From Phycisphaerae bacterium RAS2 (lineage in GTDB: Bacteria; Planctomycetota; Phycisphaerae; UBA1845; UTPLA1): DNA of 64,000 nt. The notes under the pieces are model-generated. The model did no database searches. It was given only the letters and a program-made list of their open reading frames with translations, and was not told the DNA's origin. Position numbers and translations under genes: made by a program. Location: the NCBI GenBank assembly GCA_007753915.1, contig CP036352.1, positions 1,488,001 through 1,552,000 on the forward strand, given 5' to 3'. Shown piece after piece: positions 8,501 through 16,372 of this stretch; position 1 is the first letter of the stretch; the number at the start of each line of letters is the position of its first letter.

Positions 8501-9512
8501 AAAGCATGTCCCGCGCGCGCTGCGGCGAAACGCCTTTCTGCCGCCGGGCGTAGGCTGCCGCAGCGCTGTCAAGAAAACCGTCATCGAGCCGACCTGACTC
8601 CAGCGCGTTGAGAATGCCCTCAATCAGGTAGGCCTCGGGCACGATCGGCTCGCGCGCGAACAGCACGGGGTACAGCCCGTGGTGGACGCAGGCCGCGTGC
8701 AGTTGCAGCGCGCTGTGCGATGCCGCAAAAAAGACACCCGTCGGTCGCGGCGCGTCGATTCGGAGTGACGCGAACAAATCGACCGGCTCATCGGCCACGG
8801 CGTTGCGACCGAGGTACCCAACCAGAACCGGCGGCCGATCCAGCATCAGCCCTTCGCGGTCGAGCGTGATGCGCGTCGTGCGACGGCCCATGGCTTGTTG
8901 CACACACGCCAGCATGGCGTTCATTGCGGCGTCGGGCGAATAGGCAACGCCCAGGACGAAAACATCGAACGGCTGACTCACTCCGCGCGCCTGCCACGTT
9001 TCGCCGGGTTGGACCGTCGACCGCAGCAGCGTGGATTCGACGACACCCGCATCGGCTTGGGCTGACCCGGACGCAGGGTCTGCGTGAATCTCAAGATGGA
9101 AATCCTCGACGCGGCGCCAGCCCGGCAGGCGAGCCAGATAAGTCGCGAAGCCGTACATGGCTCCCCAGCGAAGATCGGTCCGCGCGTCGAACGCCTGGCG
9201 CGGTGACTGGCTGCGTTTGCTCGGACCGGCCAAAGCGACATGAACGACGACCAGCACGCGCCGGTCGCGCTGCACTTCATCCACCAGCAAGCGCTCGAAA
9301 GTCTCGGCGCGGCGCTGGACGGCGTACTCCGATGGCGGCCGCACGGGTGCGGTGATCGTGTCATGATGCGACTGCGATGTTGGCGTGGCGAGTCGCGTGG
9401 ACGTGATGTACGAGTAGCCCCCGGCGATCGCCGCCAGCGCAGCCACCCCCGCAGCGACGCCGCCGATTCTCCACCCCGGCCCTCGTCGATTCGTCCGCAG
9501 CAAGGAAGCCAT
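8493..9512 (-). CDS. Membrane-anchored protein of unknown function
   Basis: The 339-residue product starts with a basic stretch and a single membrane helix (residues ~17-37, IGGVAAGVAALAAIAGGYSYI), so most of it is probably periplasmic or extracellular. The body is mixed alpha/beta in composition, with segments such as RRVLVVVHVALAG and ITLDREGLMLDRPPVLVGYLG, but no catalytic motif that I recognise. It ends nine bases before the start region of the metallophosphoesterase-like gene upstream, and both read on the minus strand, so they may be co-transcribed. Codon usage is typical of the window. Confidence 0.6.
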   Translation of the reverse strand: MASLLRTNRRGPGWRIGGVAAGVAALAAIAGGYSYITSTRLATPTSQSHHDTITAPVRPPSEYAVQRRAETFERLLVDEVQRDRRVLVVVHVALAGPSKRSQSPRQAFDARTDLRWGAMYGFATYLARLPGWRRVEDFHLEIHADPASGSAQADAGVVESTLLRSTVQPGETWQARGVSQPFDVFVLGVAYSPDAAMNAMLACVQQAMGRRTTRITLDREGLMLDRPPVLVGYLGRNAVADEPVDLFASLRIDAPRPTGVFFAASHSALQLHAACVHHGLYPVLFAREPIVPEAYLIEGILNALESGRLDDGFLDSAAAAYARRQKGVSPQRARDMLFR

Positions 9513-9521
9513 GTCGAGTGC

Positions 9522-11330
9522 TTATTGCGGAGCGGCCGCCAGCGTGACGTTGAAGGTGGTCAGCCGACTAAGCGGATCCTCAAGGAAGTGGATCTGCATC
9601 GCATGCGGCCCGGGGCTGATGCGCCGAAGCTGAAGCACGAGCGGGATCGGCGTCGTCTTACCCGGCTCCAGGGTCAGCGGCAGGCGGGGCACAGCCTTGC
9701 GGTCGGGGTGCAGTTCGCCGCCGTTTACGCGAATGATCGGCCAGCAGGTGATAGTGGATTTCGCCCGGTTGGTCAGATTGAGCGTGACCTTCTCCGGGCA
9801 CGTGAAATAACTCAATCCAAACTGCGTGGACTTGGGAGAAAACGACCATTCGCGCGGGCCTTCGAAGGCCACGTCAATCGGCAGGGCCGGCGGCACGTCG
9901 TCCGCGTTGTTGGACGCCACCAATCGCACGGCGCTCTTGTCGGGCACATCGACTGCCACGTTGCAGGCCCAGTAGTCGCCGGCATCGAGCGTGTTCAGCA
10001 CGCGACCCGGCTCGATGGTCGGTTTGGCGTCACCCTTCTTGGCGACGCGCAGCCAGACCTGCGCGTTGTCGAAGCCCTGATTCAGTGCGTTCTGAATCGT
10101 GACGCCGACCCGTGCCGCAGTGCCGTCGTTGGGGGAATCGAAAAACGTGCGCAATCGCCCGCTGGGAATCGAGTGCTGGAGTTTCTCGGCCGCGTTGTCG
10201 TCAGGATAGACGAAGGCAAGTTGATCGCCCTTGACTTCGATGACACGATAATGGCTGATGCCCAGGGCCCGATCGCGCAGCGAGGTGCTCGATTGGTGCG
10301 TGCGCACGAATTGAAGGGTGGGCACGCCTTTGAGCCGATCGGCGAATTCCTTGAAATCCCAGTCGGTCGATCCGCCGGTGAGGAACAATCGAATCTTGTA
10401 CTCCTCGATGAAGGTTTCGAGGTTGCCATTGGCTCGCCAGATATCCAGCAAGGCCAGCTCGTCGCTGTTGGTGCAGAGGAAGGTCAGCTTTTTGTTCTTG
10501 TTGCGCCGCAGATCGTTCTCGATCCACTGCAATTGTGAGAAATCCTGATCGATCGGGCTGCCGGGGTGATCGAGAAGCAACAGGCCGTGGTACGCGCCGT
10601 AGTCAATCGTGCCGATCGGGCGGCTGGCGACGTATTGCGTGAAGCTTTCCTGGTGGTCGTGCTGACCGCAGAGCATGAAGACCGGAGCGTTGAATTGCTG
10701 GAAGTACGTGAGCACGGTGCGCCAACTGGTCGCGTCGTCGCGGGCGCGGGCCCACTCGGTGTAGTCGCCGGTGGCGATGATGAACTCCGGTGCGAGCAGA
10801 TTGATTTCCCGAGGGAGTGTGTCGTCAAAGGCGGGCGCCGTGAGGTCGCCAATGTTCATGTTCGACAGATGAACAAAACGAAACTCCGTCCTGAACGTGT
10901 CAACGATTTTCACGCTGCGCCGCGAGTAGAAGTTGCCGCCGGGCGCGGCCAGCTCGAGATCGTACAACCCCGGCGTCGCCTCGGCGGGCACCATCAGCAC
11001 CATGCTGCAATACTCGTCGTTGTATGAGGGCGGGGTCGTGGCTTTCAGCGGCACGCGCACGGTCGGCTCAATGGCGTGGCGAAGGAGAAACCGCACGTCG
11101 CCATGGACCTGCGGCCCGCGCTGCATGACGAAATAAAACGTTTCGCCGGGCGTAATAAAAATCGGTCGACCCTGCGAAGGCTCGCGGATGACGGTGTAAG
11201 CCTCTGCGTGCGTCGGGCCGGATTGATTCGCCGTTGGGCCTTTTGGCTCTGACGCGGCAACCGTGGCATTGAGCGCCAACGCCAGGCCTGTGCCACAAGA
11301 GAGCCGTTTGAAGAATCGATAAAGCGTCAT
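9522..11330 (-). CDS. Secreted metallophosphoesterase-fold protein with degenerate metal site
   Basis: The 602-residue product has a signal peptide (MTLYRFFKRLSCGTGLALAL) and a calcineurin-like phosphoesterase region at residues ~150-330. The start at 11330 has AGAGGGA upstream; the longer frame from 11420 is less likely. The order of motifs fits the fold, but most metal ligands are changed. The first DxH position reads SNMN (~155). GDYTE keeps the GD of the second block (~188). GQHDH replaces GNHD/E (~222). The terminal GHxH position reads GGST (~320). Flanking regions look like beta-sandwich domains. It may bind without catalysing, or use an altered site. Confidence 0.7.
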   Translation of the reverse strand: MTLYRFFKRLSCGTGLALALNATVAASEPKGPTANQSGPTHAEAYTVIREPSQGRPIFITPGETFYFVMQRGPQVHGDVRFLLRHAIEPTVRVPLKATTPPSYNDEYCSMVLMVPAEATPGLYDLELAAPGGNFYSRRSVKIVDTFRTEFRFVHLSNMNIGDLTAPAFDDTLPREINLLAPEFIIATGDYTEWARARDDATSWRTVLTYFQQFNAPVFMLCGQHDHQESFTQYVASRPIGTIDYGAYHGLLLLDHPGSPIDQDFSQLQWIENDLRRNKNKKLTFLCTNSDELALLDIWRANGNLETFIEEYKIRLFLTGGSTDWDFKEFADRLKGVPTLQFVRTHQSSTSLRDRALGISHYRVIEVKGDQLAFVYPDDNAAEKLQHSIPSGRLRTFFDSPNDGTAARVGVTIQNALNQGFDNAQVWLRVAKKGDAKPTIEPGRVLNTLDAGDYWACNVAVDVPDKSAVRLVASNNADDVPPALPIDVAFEGPREWSFSPKSTQFGLSYFTCPEKVTLNLTNRAKSTITCWPIIRVNGGELHPDRKAVPRLPLTLEPGKTTPIPLVLQLRRISPGPHAMQIHFLEDPLSRLTTFNVTLAAAPQ

Positions 11331-11376
11331 AGTCGATCGTCCCTCTGTTTTTTTCCCGGCGGCTTCAATTTTTTCA

Positions 11377-11404
11377 TTGTGAACGCGACTTGGGTCGGTA
11401 TTAT
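11377..11404 (+). promoter_or_regulatory. Sigma70-type promoter for the dehydrogenase at 11488
   Basis: TTGTGA at 11377-11382 and TATTAT at 11399-11404 are 16 bases apart; the -10 box matches five of six consensus bases. It lies between the divergent starts at 11330 and 11488 and points to the plus-strand gene. Prediction from sequence only. Confidence 0.5.
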
Positions 11405-11487
11405 ATGGTATCGGCGGCAAAGGGCCATTCAGATTCCTAGACGGCCGCCGGGATCACTACCACCCCATGTCTTACGGAGGAACGGAC

Positions 11488-12450
11488 ATGCCGGGAAGCA
11501 AGCAGTTTCATGTCGTCGTTGCCGAGCCGTTCGACTCCAGGGCCCTCGCGCGCCTGGAGGAAATTGCCCGGGTCACGATCCTGGAAGACTCTGCACCGGA
11601 AACGCTCATCAGCGCGATGGCCGATGCCGATGCGCTCTGCGTCCGGGGGAAGGCGCATGTCACCGCGCGCGTGATCAACGCCGGCGACCGTCTCAAGGTC
11701 ATCGCCCGCGCCAGCCCCACGGTGGATCACATCGACCTTCGCGCCGCCAGCCGCAGGAATATCCACGTTGTGTACGCGCCGCATGTGGCCGTCGCCTCGA
11801 CGGCGGAATTCACTCTGGGTCTGATTCTGGCTCTTCACCGGCGCATTCCGTTCCTCGATCGCGCGGTGCGTGATGGCGAATTCGAATCGCTTCGCGTGCC
11901 TGCCGGCCGCGAACTGGCCCATATGACCCTGGGCTTGCTGGGTCTGGACCCGGTCGCCCAGCGGCTGGGGCGGATGGTCGCCGCCGCGTTAGAGATGCCG
12001 ATCATTTATCACGATCCGGCCGGCGGGACGCCGACGGATTTCTCGGGCCGCGCCGTGACTCTCGACGAGTTGCTCGCCGAGAGCGACGTCATGAGTCTGC
12101 ACCTGGGTCTGTCGAACGACACGCGCGGCATCATCAACGCCCAAACGCTGGCTAAACTCAAATCCACCGCGCTGCTCGTAAACACCGCACGCGGTCCGCT
12201 GGTCGACAGCGCTGCCCTGGCGCAGGCGCTTCGCCGCAAGTTGATCGGTGGCGCGGCGCTGGACGTATTCGACCTGGAACCGCTCCCGGCCGATCACCCG
12301 CTTCGCCGCGTGCCCAACTGCATCCTCACGCCGCACGTCGCCGGGGCTACGCTCGACGCCAGCAGCGAGCGGTTTACTGTCGCGGAGGATGTCGTGCGCG
12401 TGCTCTTGGGCCAGCCGCCGGCCTATCCCGTCGCGCTTCCGGATGGGTGA
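11488..12450 (+). CDS. D-isomer-specific 2-hydroxyacid dehydrogenase (SerA-like)
   Basis: NAD-dependent oxidoreductase of the D-2-hydroxyacid dehydrogenase family, close in layout to 3-phosphoglycerate dehydrogenase catalytic cores but without an ACT domain. The 320-residue product keeps the catalytic residues: Arg in NTARGPLVD, Glu in DVFDLEPLP, His in LTPHVAG. The nucleotide-binding glycine motif is degenerate: the region corresponding to GLGxIG reads GLLGLDPVAQRLG. The ATG at 11488 is chosen because GGAGG lies nine bases before it, between it and an earlier in-frame ATG at 11467. The substrate is unknown; a role in serine synthesis is only a guess. Confidence 0.85.
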   Translation: MPGSKQFHVVVAEPFDSRALARLEEIARVTILEDSAPETLISAMADADALCVRGKAHVTARVINAGDRLKVIARASPTVDHIDLRAASRRNIHVVYAPHVAVASTAEFTLGLILALHRRIPFLDRAVRDGEFESLRVPAGRELAHMTLGLLGLDPVAQRLGRMVAAALEMPIIYHDPAGGTPTDFSGRAVTLDELLAESDVMSLHLGLSNDTRGIINAQTLAKLKSTALLVNTARGPLVDSAALAQALRRKLIGGAALDVFDLEPLPADHPLRRVPNCILTPHVAGATLDASSERFTVAEDVVRVLLGQPPAYPVALPDG

Positions 12451-12806
12451 GTGCCAATGCGATTGCACCCTTTCCCGGTTCGGGAGAGGGCCGGGGCCGG
12501 TGTTACCCGGTTGACGGATTTCTCTTTGAGTCGCCTGCATGTTTCCCTGATGCACAAGGGCTCTGGCAAGGAGTCGAGCCGCCTGCGGGTGCAAACGGGG
12601 CGGCGGGAGATTCGATTGCGGCGAAGCCGAAGGCGGCATCCGGCTCATCGGAAGATGCGAAGTCGGCCGCCGGCGAAGATGAGCGGCTGACGCCGGCGAT
12701 CAAACCGCAGTCGATGCGCGACGGCCGCCCGGCGCCGCTGCCGCAGCGCGACCCGCGCCGGTCGCCGCAAGCAGGGCCGCGCACGCCGACTCCCGCGCGA
12801 CCCTAA
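12447..12806 (+). CDS. Possible small proline-rich protein coupled to the dehydrogenase
   Basis: A 119-codon frame begins with a GTG that overlaps the dehydrogenase stop (GTGA at 12447-12450), a pattern of translational coupling. The first third shows no obvious coding character. The last ~70 codons have GC-rich third positions and encode a low-complexity stretch rich in Pro, Ala, Arg and Lys (KPKAASGSSEDAKSAAGEDE, then PAPLPQRDPRRSPQAGP). No domain or signal peptide is visible. It could be a real disordered protein or chance open frame in GC-rich DNA. Confidence 0.3.
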   Translation: MSANAIAPFPGSGEGRGRCYPVDGFLFESPACFPDAQGLWQGVEPPAGANGAAGDSIAAKPKAASGSSEDAKSAAGEDERLTPAIKPQSMRDGRPAPLPQRDPRRSPQAGPRTPTPARP

Positions 12807-12856
12807 TAACGATTCCTGGTGTGCGCTAGCGCGTGACCGAGGTCAAGGAAGAACCC

Positions 12857-12880
12857 GCCCCCTCCCGGTCGCGGCTCGGA
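12857..12880. repeat. Copy of a dispersed GC-rich intergenic element
   Basis: The segment contains CCCTCCCGGTCGCGGCTCGG ahead of GATCGG. A 15-base core, CGGTCGCGGCTCGGA, is shared exactly with 2348-2362 at the start of the tandem array downstream of secG. The 10-base core GCGGCTCGGA also occurs at 35371. All copies are intergenic and in the same orientation. On the other strand it can be read as DREGA-like peptide, which I remember as a recurring spurious translation in planctomycete genomes. Confidence 0.55.
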
Positions 12881-12943
12881 TCGGCGCGGCAACAGCGAAA
12901 TGAACGCCGAAGCAAGTGATTTCGCAAGCGTTTTTGGCAATTC

Positions 12944-12972
12944 TTGACGACCCATTCACGCGCTTCTATTCT
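12944..12972 (+). promoter_or_regulatory. Sigma70-type promoter of gap
   Basis: TTGACG at 12944-12949 and TATTCT at 12967-12972 with a 17-base spacer give a good match to the vegetative consensus. A leader of about 100 bases then runs to the gap start codon at 13079, which has GCGGAGG just upstream. The remainder of the 12807-13078 gap holds only the dispersed repeat listed separately. Confidence 0.6.
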
Positions 12973-13078
12973 CATACGCCCTCGGCGTTTGCGGTCGTAA
13001 CTTGATTCATTCTCCTGGCGCGAACACCCGGCGACCGGCGGACGCGAGGCAACGTAATCTTCTGCGGAGGCGTGCAAC

Positions 13079-14137
13079 ATGGCAGCGGTGAAGGTCGGCA
13101 TCAATGGCTTTGGTCGAATCGGTCGCATGGTCGCCCGCGCGATGGCGATGCGCCCGAAGGAGTTTGAAATCGTCGCGATCAACGACGTCGGCCCGCCGGC
13201 GAAGATTCACGCACACCTCTTCAAGTACGACACCGTCCATGGCAAGTGGCAGGGTGAAGTCGGTCATACCGATAATTCGCTCATTGTCGACGGCCGCTCC
13301 ATTCGCGTCTGCGGCGAGAAGGACCCGACCAAGCTGCCGTGGAAGGAACTCGGTGCGACGGTCGTCATCGAGGCAACGGGCGTCTTCACCGGCAAGCGCG
13401 ACGCCGCCAAGGGCAAGGCCGGTTACGACGATCACATCACGGCCGGCGCAAAAAAGGTCATTCTCTCAGCGCCGTCGAAGGATGCGATCGACGCGACCGT
13501 CGTCCTCGGTGTGAACGATGAGACGCTCAAGCCCGAGCATACGTTTGTCAGCAACGGAAGCTGCACGACAAACTGCCTCGCGCCGCTCGTGAAGGTGCTG
13601 GCCGACAACCCCGCCGTCTTCGGCGAGAACATCACCGGCATGATGACGACAGTCCACGCCTACACCAACGATCAGCGCATCCTCGATCAAGTCCACGGCG
13701 ACGATCTGCTTCGCGCCCGCGCGGCCGCGATGAACATCATTCCGTCGTCCACCGGCGCGGCCAAAGCCATCGGGCTGGTCGTCCCCAAGAAGACGATTCA
13801 ACTCGACGGCTTTGCTTTGCGCGTGCCGGTCATGGACGGCAGCGTCGTCGATCTGACCGTCTCGCTGGATAAGGAAGTGGACGTGGATACGGTCAACGGC
13901 ATCTTTAAGAAGGCCGCCGCCGAGCCGAAGTTCAAGGGCATCCTTCAGTATTCGGACGAGCCGATTGTTTCGAGCGACATCATCAATAACCCGCACAGCT
14001 CGATCTTCGATTCGACTCGGACGATGACCGTCCCCAAGGGCAAAGGCAAGATGCTTAAGCTCATGAGCTGGTACGATAACGAATGGGGTTTCTCCAACCG
14101 CGTGTGCGATCTCGCTGTGCGCCTCGCGGCCATGTGA
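13079..14137 (+). CDS. gap: Glyceraldehyde-3-phosphate dehydrogenase, type I
   Basis: NAD-dependent conversion of glyceraldehyde 3-phosphate to 1,3-bisphosphoglycerate in glycolysis. The 352-residue product has the N-terminal Rossmann motif INGFGRIGR, the catalytic cysteine in SNGSCTTNCLAP, the following HAYTNDQ, and the C-terminal WYDNEWGFSNR. GCGGAGG is placed well before the ATG and there is a good promoter ~110 bases upstream, in keeping with high expression. The gene appears monocistronic. Length is slightly above the usual ~335 because of small insertions near GEKDPTKLPW and AAKGKAGYDDH. Confidence 0.97.
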   Translation: MAAVKVGINGFGRIGRMVARAMAMRPKEFEIVAINDVGPPAKIHAHLFKYDTVHGKWQGEVGHTDNSLIVDGRSIRVCGEKDPTKLPWKELGATVVIEATGVFTGKRDAAKGKAGYDDHITAGAKKVILSAPSKDAIDATVVLGVNDETLKPEHTFVSNGSCTTNCLAPLVKVLADNPAVFGENITGMMTTVHAYTNDQRILDQVHGDDLLRARAAAMNIIPSSTGAAKAIGLVVPKKTIQLDGFALRVPVMDGSVVDLTVSLDKEVDVDTVNGIFKKAAAEPKFKGILQYSDEPIVSSDIINNPHSSIFDSTRTMTVPKGKGKMLKLMSWYDNEWGFSNRVCDLAVRLAAM

Positions 14138-14303
14138 CCCCGACGGATCGACCTGGACCCGCGATCCTGGCCCGCCGGAAGTGAAGTACAGTCTCGCCGA
14201 TTCCGGCCCGAATACACCTCGCAACCTGAAACGGCCTCGCGCCGACGCCTGCGCCCTTTTCCTGTCGCGAACGGGGGTGGGGCGAGGTGCCACAAGATAA
14301 GAA

Positions 14304-15170
14304 ATGAAGCGATACCTGGCCTTTACCCGCTGTTCCCCCTCCTGGACGAAATGCCTCCATTCAGGCACGGCTCGCCTTCTTGTCGCGTTGATGATGACTT
14401 TGACGGGGTGTTTGGCCGGCTGCGGCGTGCAGCAACCGCCATCGTTGCCTTACGAGATTTGGAGTCCGCCCGAGGCGACCGACGCGGAGTTGGACCGGGG
14501 CCTGATCATTCTCTACCCCGGCCTGTTAAGCACAACGAATGAGATGATCACGCTGTACCTCGTGTTGCGCGCGGTGGGGATTGATCGCGCGATCGACATT
14601 GGCGTGTGGGGGCGGTTTCTCGAAGGCATCGAGAACATCAACGCGTACGAGCGGAATCTGGAATGGTCGGCGGCCGAGGCAGCGCGCATCGCTGAATACG
14701 TCCGCGCGCATCCGGGGCGACCGGTGACGCTGATGGGTTTCTCGGCCGGCGCGGCAATTGCGATCTGGGTCGCGGAGGCGCTGCCCGATGACGTGCAGGT
14801 GGACCGCGTGATTCTCATCAGTTCCGGCGTATCGCCGAATTACGATCTCGACGCGATGCTGCGACGCTGTCGCCGTGGCGCGGTGAGTTTCTGGTCGTCA
14901 CTGGACGTGCAGGGCGCGCTGGCGGCGCTTGTCTTCGGCACGATGGATCGCATCAACGAAATCCCCGCCGGTACGCTCGGTTTCACCATGCAGCGGCCGG
15001 ACCTTGTGCAGATACCCTACAGCCCGGAGATGGCGGTCTATGGACTGACGGGCAATCACTACGAATTGATGGATAATCCGCTCTGGATTCAGGACTATGT
15101 CGTGCCGTGGGTGTTGTACGACGACGGCCCGCGAGCCTCCGACACGCCGCAGAAGCACCACGCGCCGTGA
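14304..15170 (+). CDS. Alpha/beta-hydrolase-fold lipoprotein
   Basis: The 288-residue product has an N-terminal hydrophobic stretch followed by two possible lipobox cysteines (LTGC and LAGC, residues ~34-40), so it is probably an exported lipoprotein. The hydrolase core has an Ile/Leu-rich first strand (GLIILYPG), the nucleophile elbow GFSAG (~145), and a late histidine in TGNHYELMDNPLW, consistent with a serine hydrolase triad. A second start at MMTLTGC (14391) would leave a short signal and is possible. Substrate is not predictable. It lies alone between gap and a zinc-ribbon protein, about 165 bases from gap. Confidence 0.7.
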   Translation: MKRYLAFTRCSPSWTKCLHSGTARLLVALMMTLTGCLAGCGVQQPPSLPYEIWSPPEATDAELDRGLIILYPGLLSTTNEMITLYLVLRAVGIDRAIDIGVWGRFLEGIENINAYERNLEWSAAEAARIAEYVRAHPGRPVTLMGFSAGAAIAIWVAEALPDDVQVDRVILISSGVSPNYDLDAMLRRCRRGAVSFWSSLDVQGALAALVFGTMDRINEIPAGTLGFTMQRPDLVQIPYSPEMAVYGLTGNHYELMDNPLWIQDYVVPWVLYDDGPRASDTPQKHHAP

Positions 15171-15369
15171 ACCGACTTCCAATTCAACCGACGCGCGATA
15201 TTATTTTGCAGAGCCGGGGCGTATCGCCCCAGTGAATGCGTGTAACCTTCAATCCTCCGGTCCGACACGGGCCGATTCCAAATATCACGTCGTTGGCTGC
15301 CAATTGGGCGCCGATACAAACCGCTAGGTCACGGTCGATCGCCCCTCGATTTCCGCGATTCACCGGCGT

Positions 15370-16341
15370 ATGCTCTGTTGCATGCCGGAGACCCCCGCCG
15401 AAGACGTCGCGCCGCAGCAACCGATTGAAGGCCCCGACTGGTCGGCCGTGGAGTTCCATCCGCAGTGCCCGCTGTGTGAGTACGACTTGTTTGGGTTGTC
15501 TGCGCCGCGATGTCCGGAATGCGGCTATGGGTTCGAATGGCGCGATGTCTTGGACCCCCGCGCGGCCGAGCATCCGTACTTGTTTGAGTATCAGTCGCGT
15601 CGGCGCATTCGTTCATTCGTACGGACGGCTTGGCACGCGGCGGCGCCGCGCGGGTTTTGGAAATCCCTGCACCCGTCCCTTCGTCCACGGGCGGGTCGCC
15701 TTGTGACTTACTTTGTCGCGGGTCTATTCCTGCATGTGATCGCTATCTTAATCGCGGCGTTCCTAGAGGTTGCCGCGATGTATGCGTCTTGGGGGCGCAT
15801 GTCTTTCATTTACAAACCGTCGCCCGGCGGAGGTGCGGTCGACCGGCTCCTCTCCAGCATGTCAGATGCGCTATCGACAACTCATCTTTATCCTGAAATG
15901 TATCTGGAAACCGCGGCGCGATTCGCGGGTGCGCCGGTCCTGATGATCGCGCTGATTCTTGTTTCACTGGCGAGTTTTCGGTTCTCGATGAAACGCGCTC
16001 GAATTAAGAGCTCACATGTTTTGCGATGTATCACCTATTCGCTTGATCCGTTCGGCTGGGCGGTGACGGGATTCGTCCTGTCGCTGCTCTTGGTCGTCCT
16101 AATCCTGGCGGGAATCCCGCAAGTCTGGGATTCGAGCTACTCGGTAGTCCTTGCAATTATCTGGATTCCGTATTCAATGATTCGCCTCTATTGCGCTTAC
16201 AGGTTTTACCTTCGTTTTGAACACCCTTTCGCCACGCTAAGTGCCGTCGCAATCATCGTCACTTTGCTGTTTGCAATCATGTTTCCGGCCGATCTCGTGA
16301 AGGTGCTGGCATTTGTCCAGCATGGTGTCTGGCTTTATTGA
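15370..16341 (+). CDS. Zinc-ribbon membrane protein
   Basis: The 323-residue product opens with a four-cysteine zinc ribbon (CPLCEYDLFGLSAPRCPECG, residues ~36-57), a small metal-binding knuckle seen at the N terminus of many planctomycete membrane proteins. It is followed by several hydrophobic helices (LVTYFVAGLFLHVIAILIAA, APVLMIALILVSLASF, AVTGFVLSLLLVVLILAG and two near the C terminus), so it is an inner-membrane protein with a cytoplasmic metal-binding head. The start could instead be 12 bases further in. The second protein of this design in the window, at 32622, differs in sequence. Function unknown. Confidence 0.7.
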   Translation: MLCCMPETPAEDVAPQQPIEGPDWSAVEFHPQCPLCEYDLFGLSAPRCPECGYGFEWRDVLDPRAAEHPYLFEYQSRRRIRSFVRTAWHAAAPRGFWKSLHPSLRPRAGRLVTYFVAGLFLHVIAILIAAFLEVAAMYASWGRMSFIYKPSPGGGAVDRLLSSMSDALSTTHLYPEMYLETAARFAGAPVLMIALILVSLASFRFSMKRARIKSSHVLRCITYSLDPFGWAVTGFVLSLLLVVLILAGIPQVWDSSYSVVLAIIWIPYSMIRLYCAYRFYLRFEHPFATLSAVAIIVTLLFAIMFPADLVKVLAFVQHGVWLY

Positions 16342-16372
16342 ACCAGGACCATAGTTGAGGCCGTGTCGGCAC

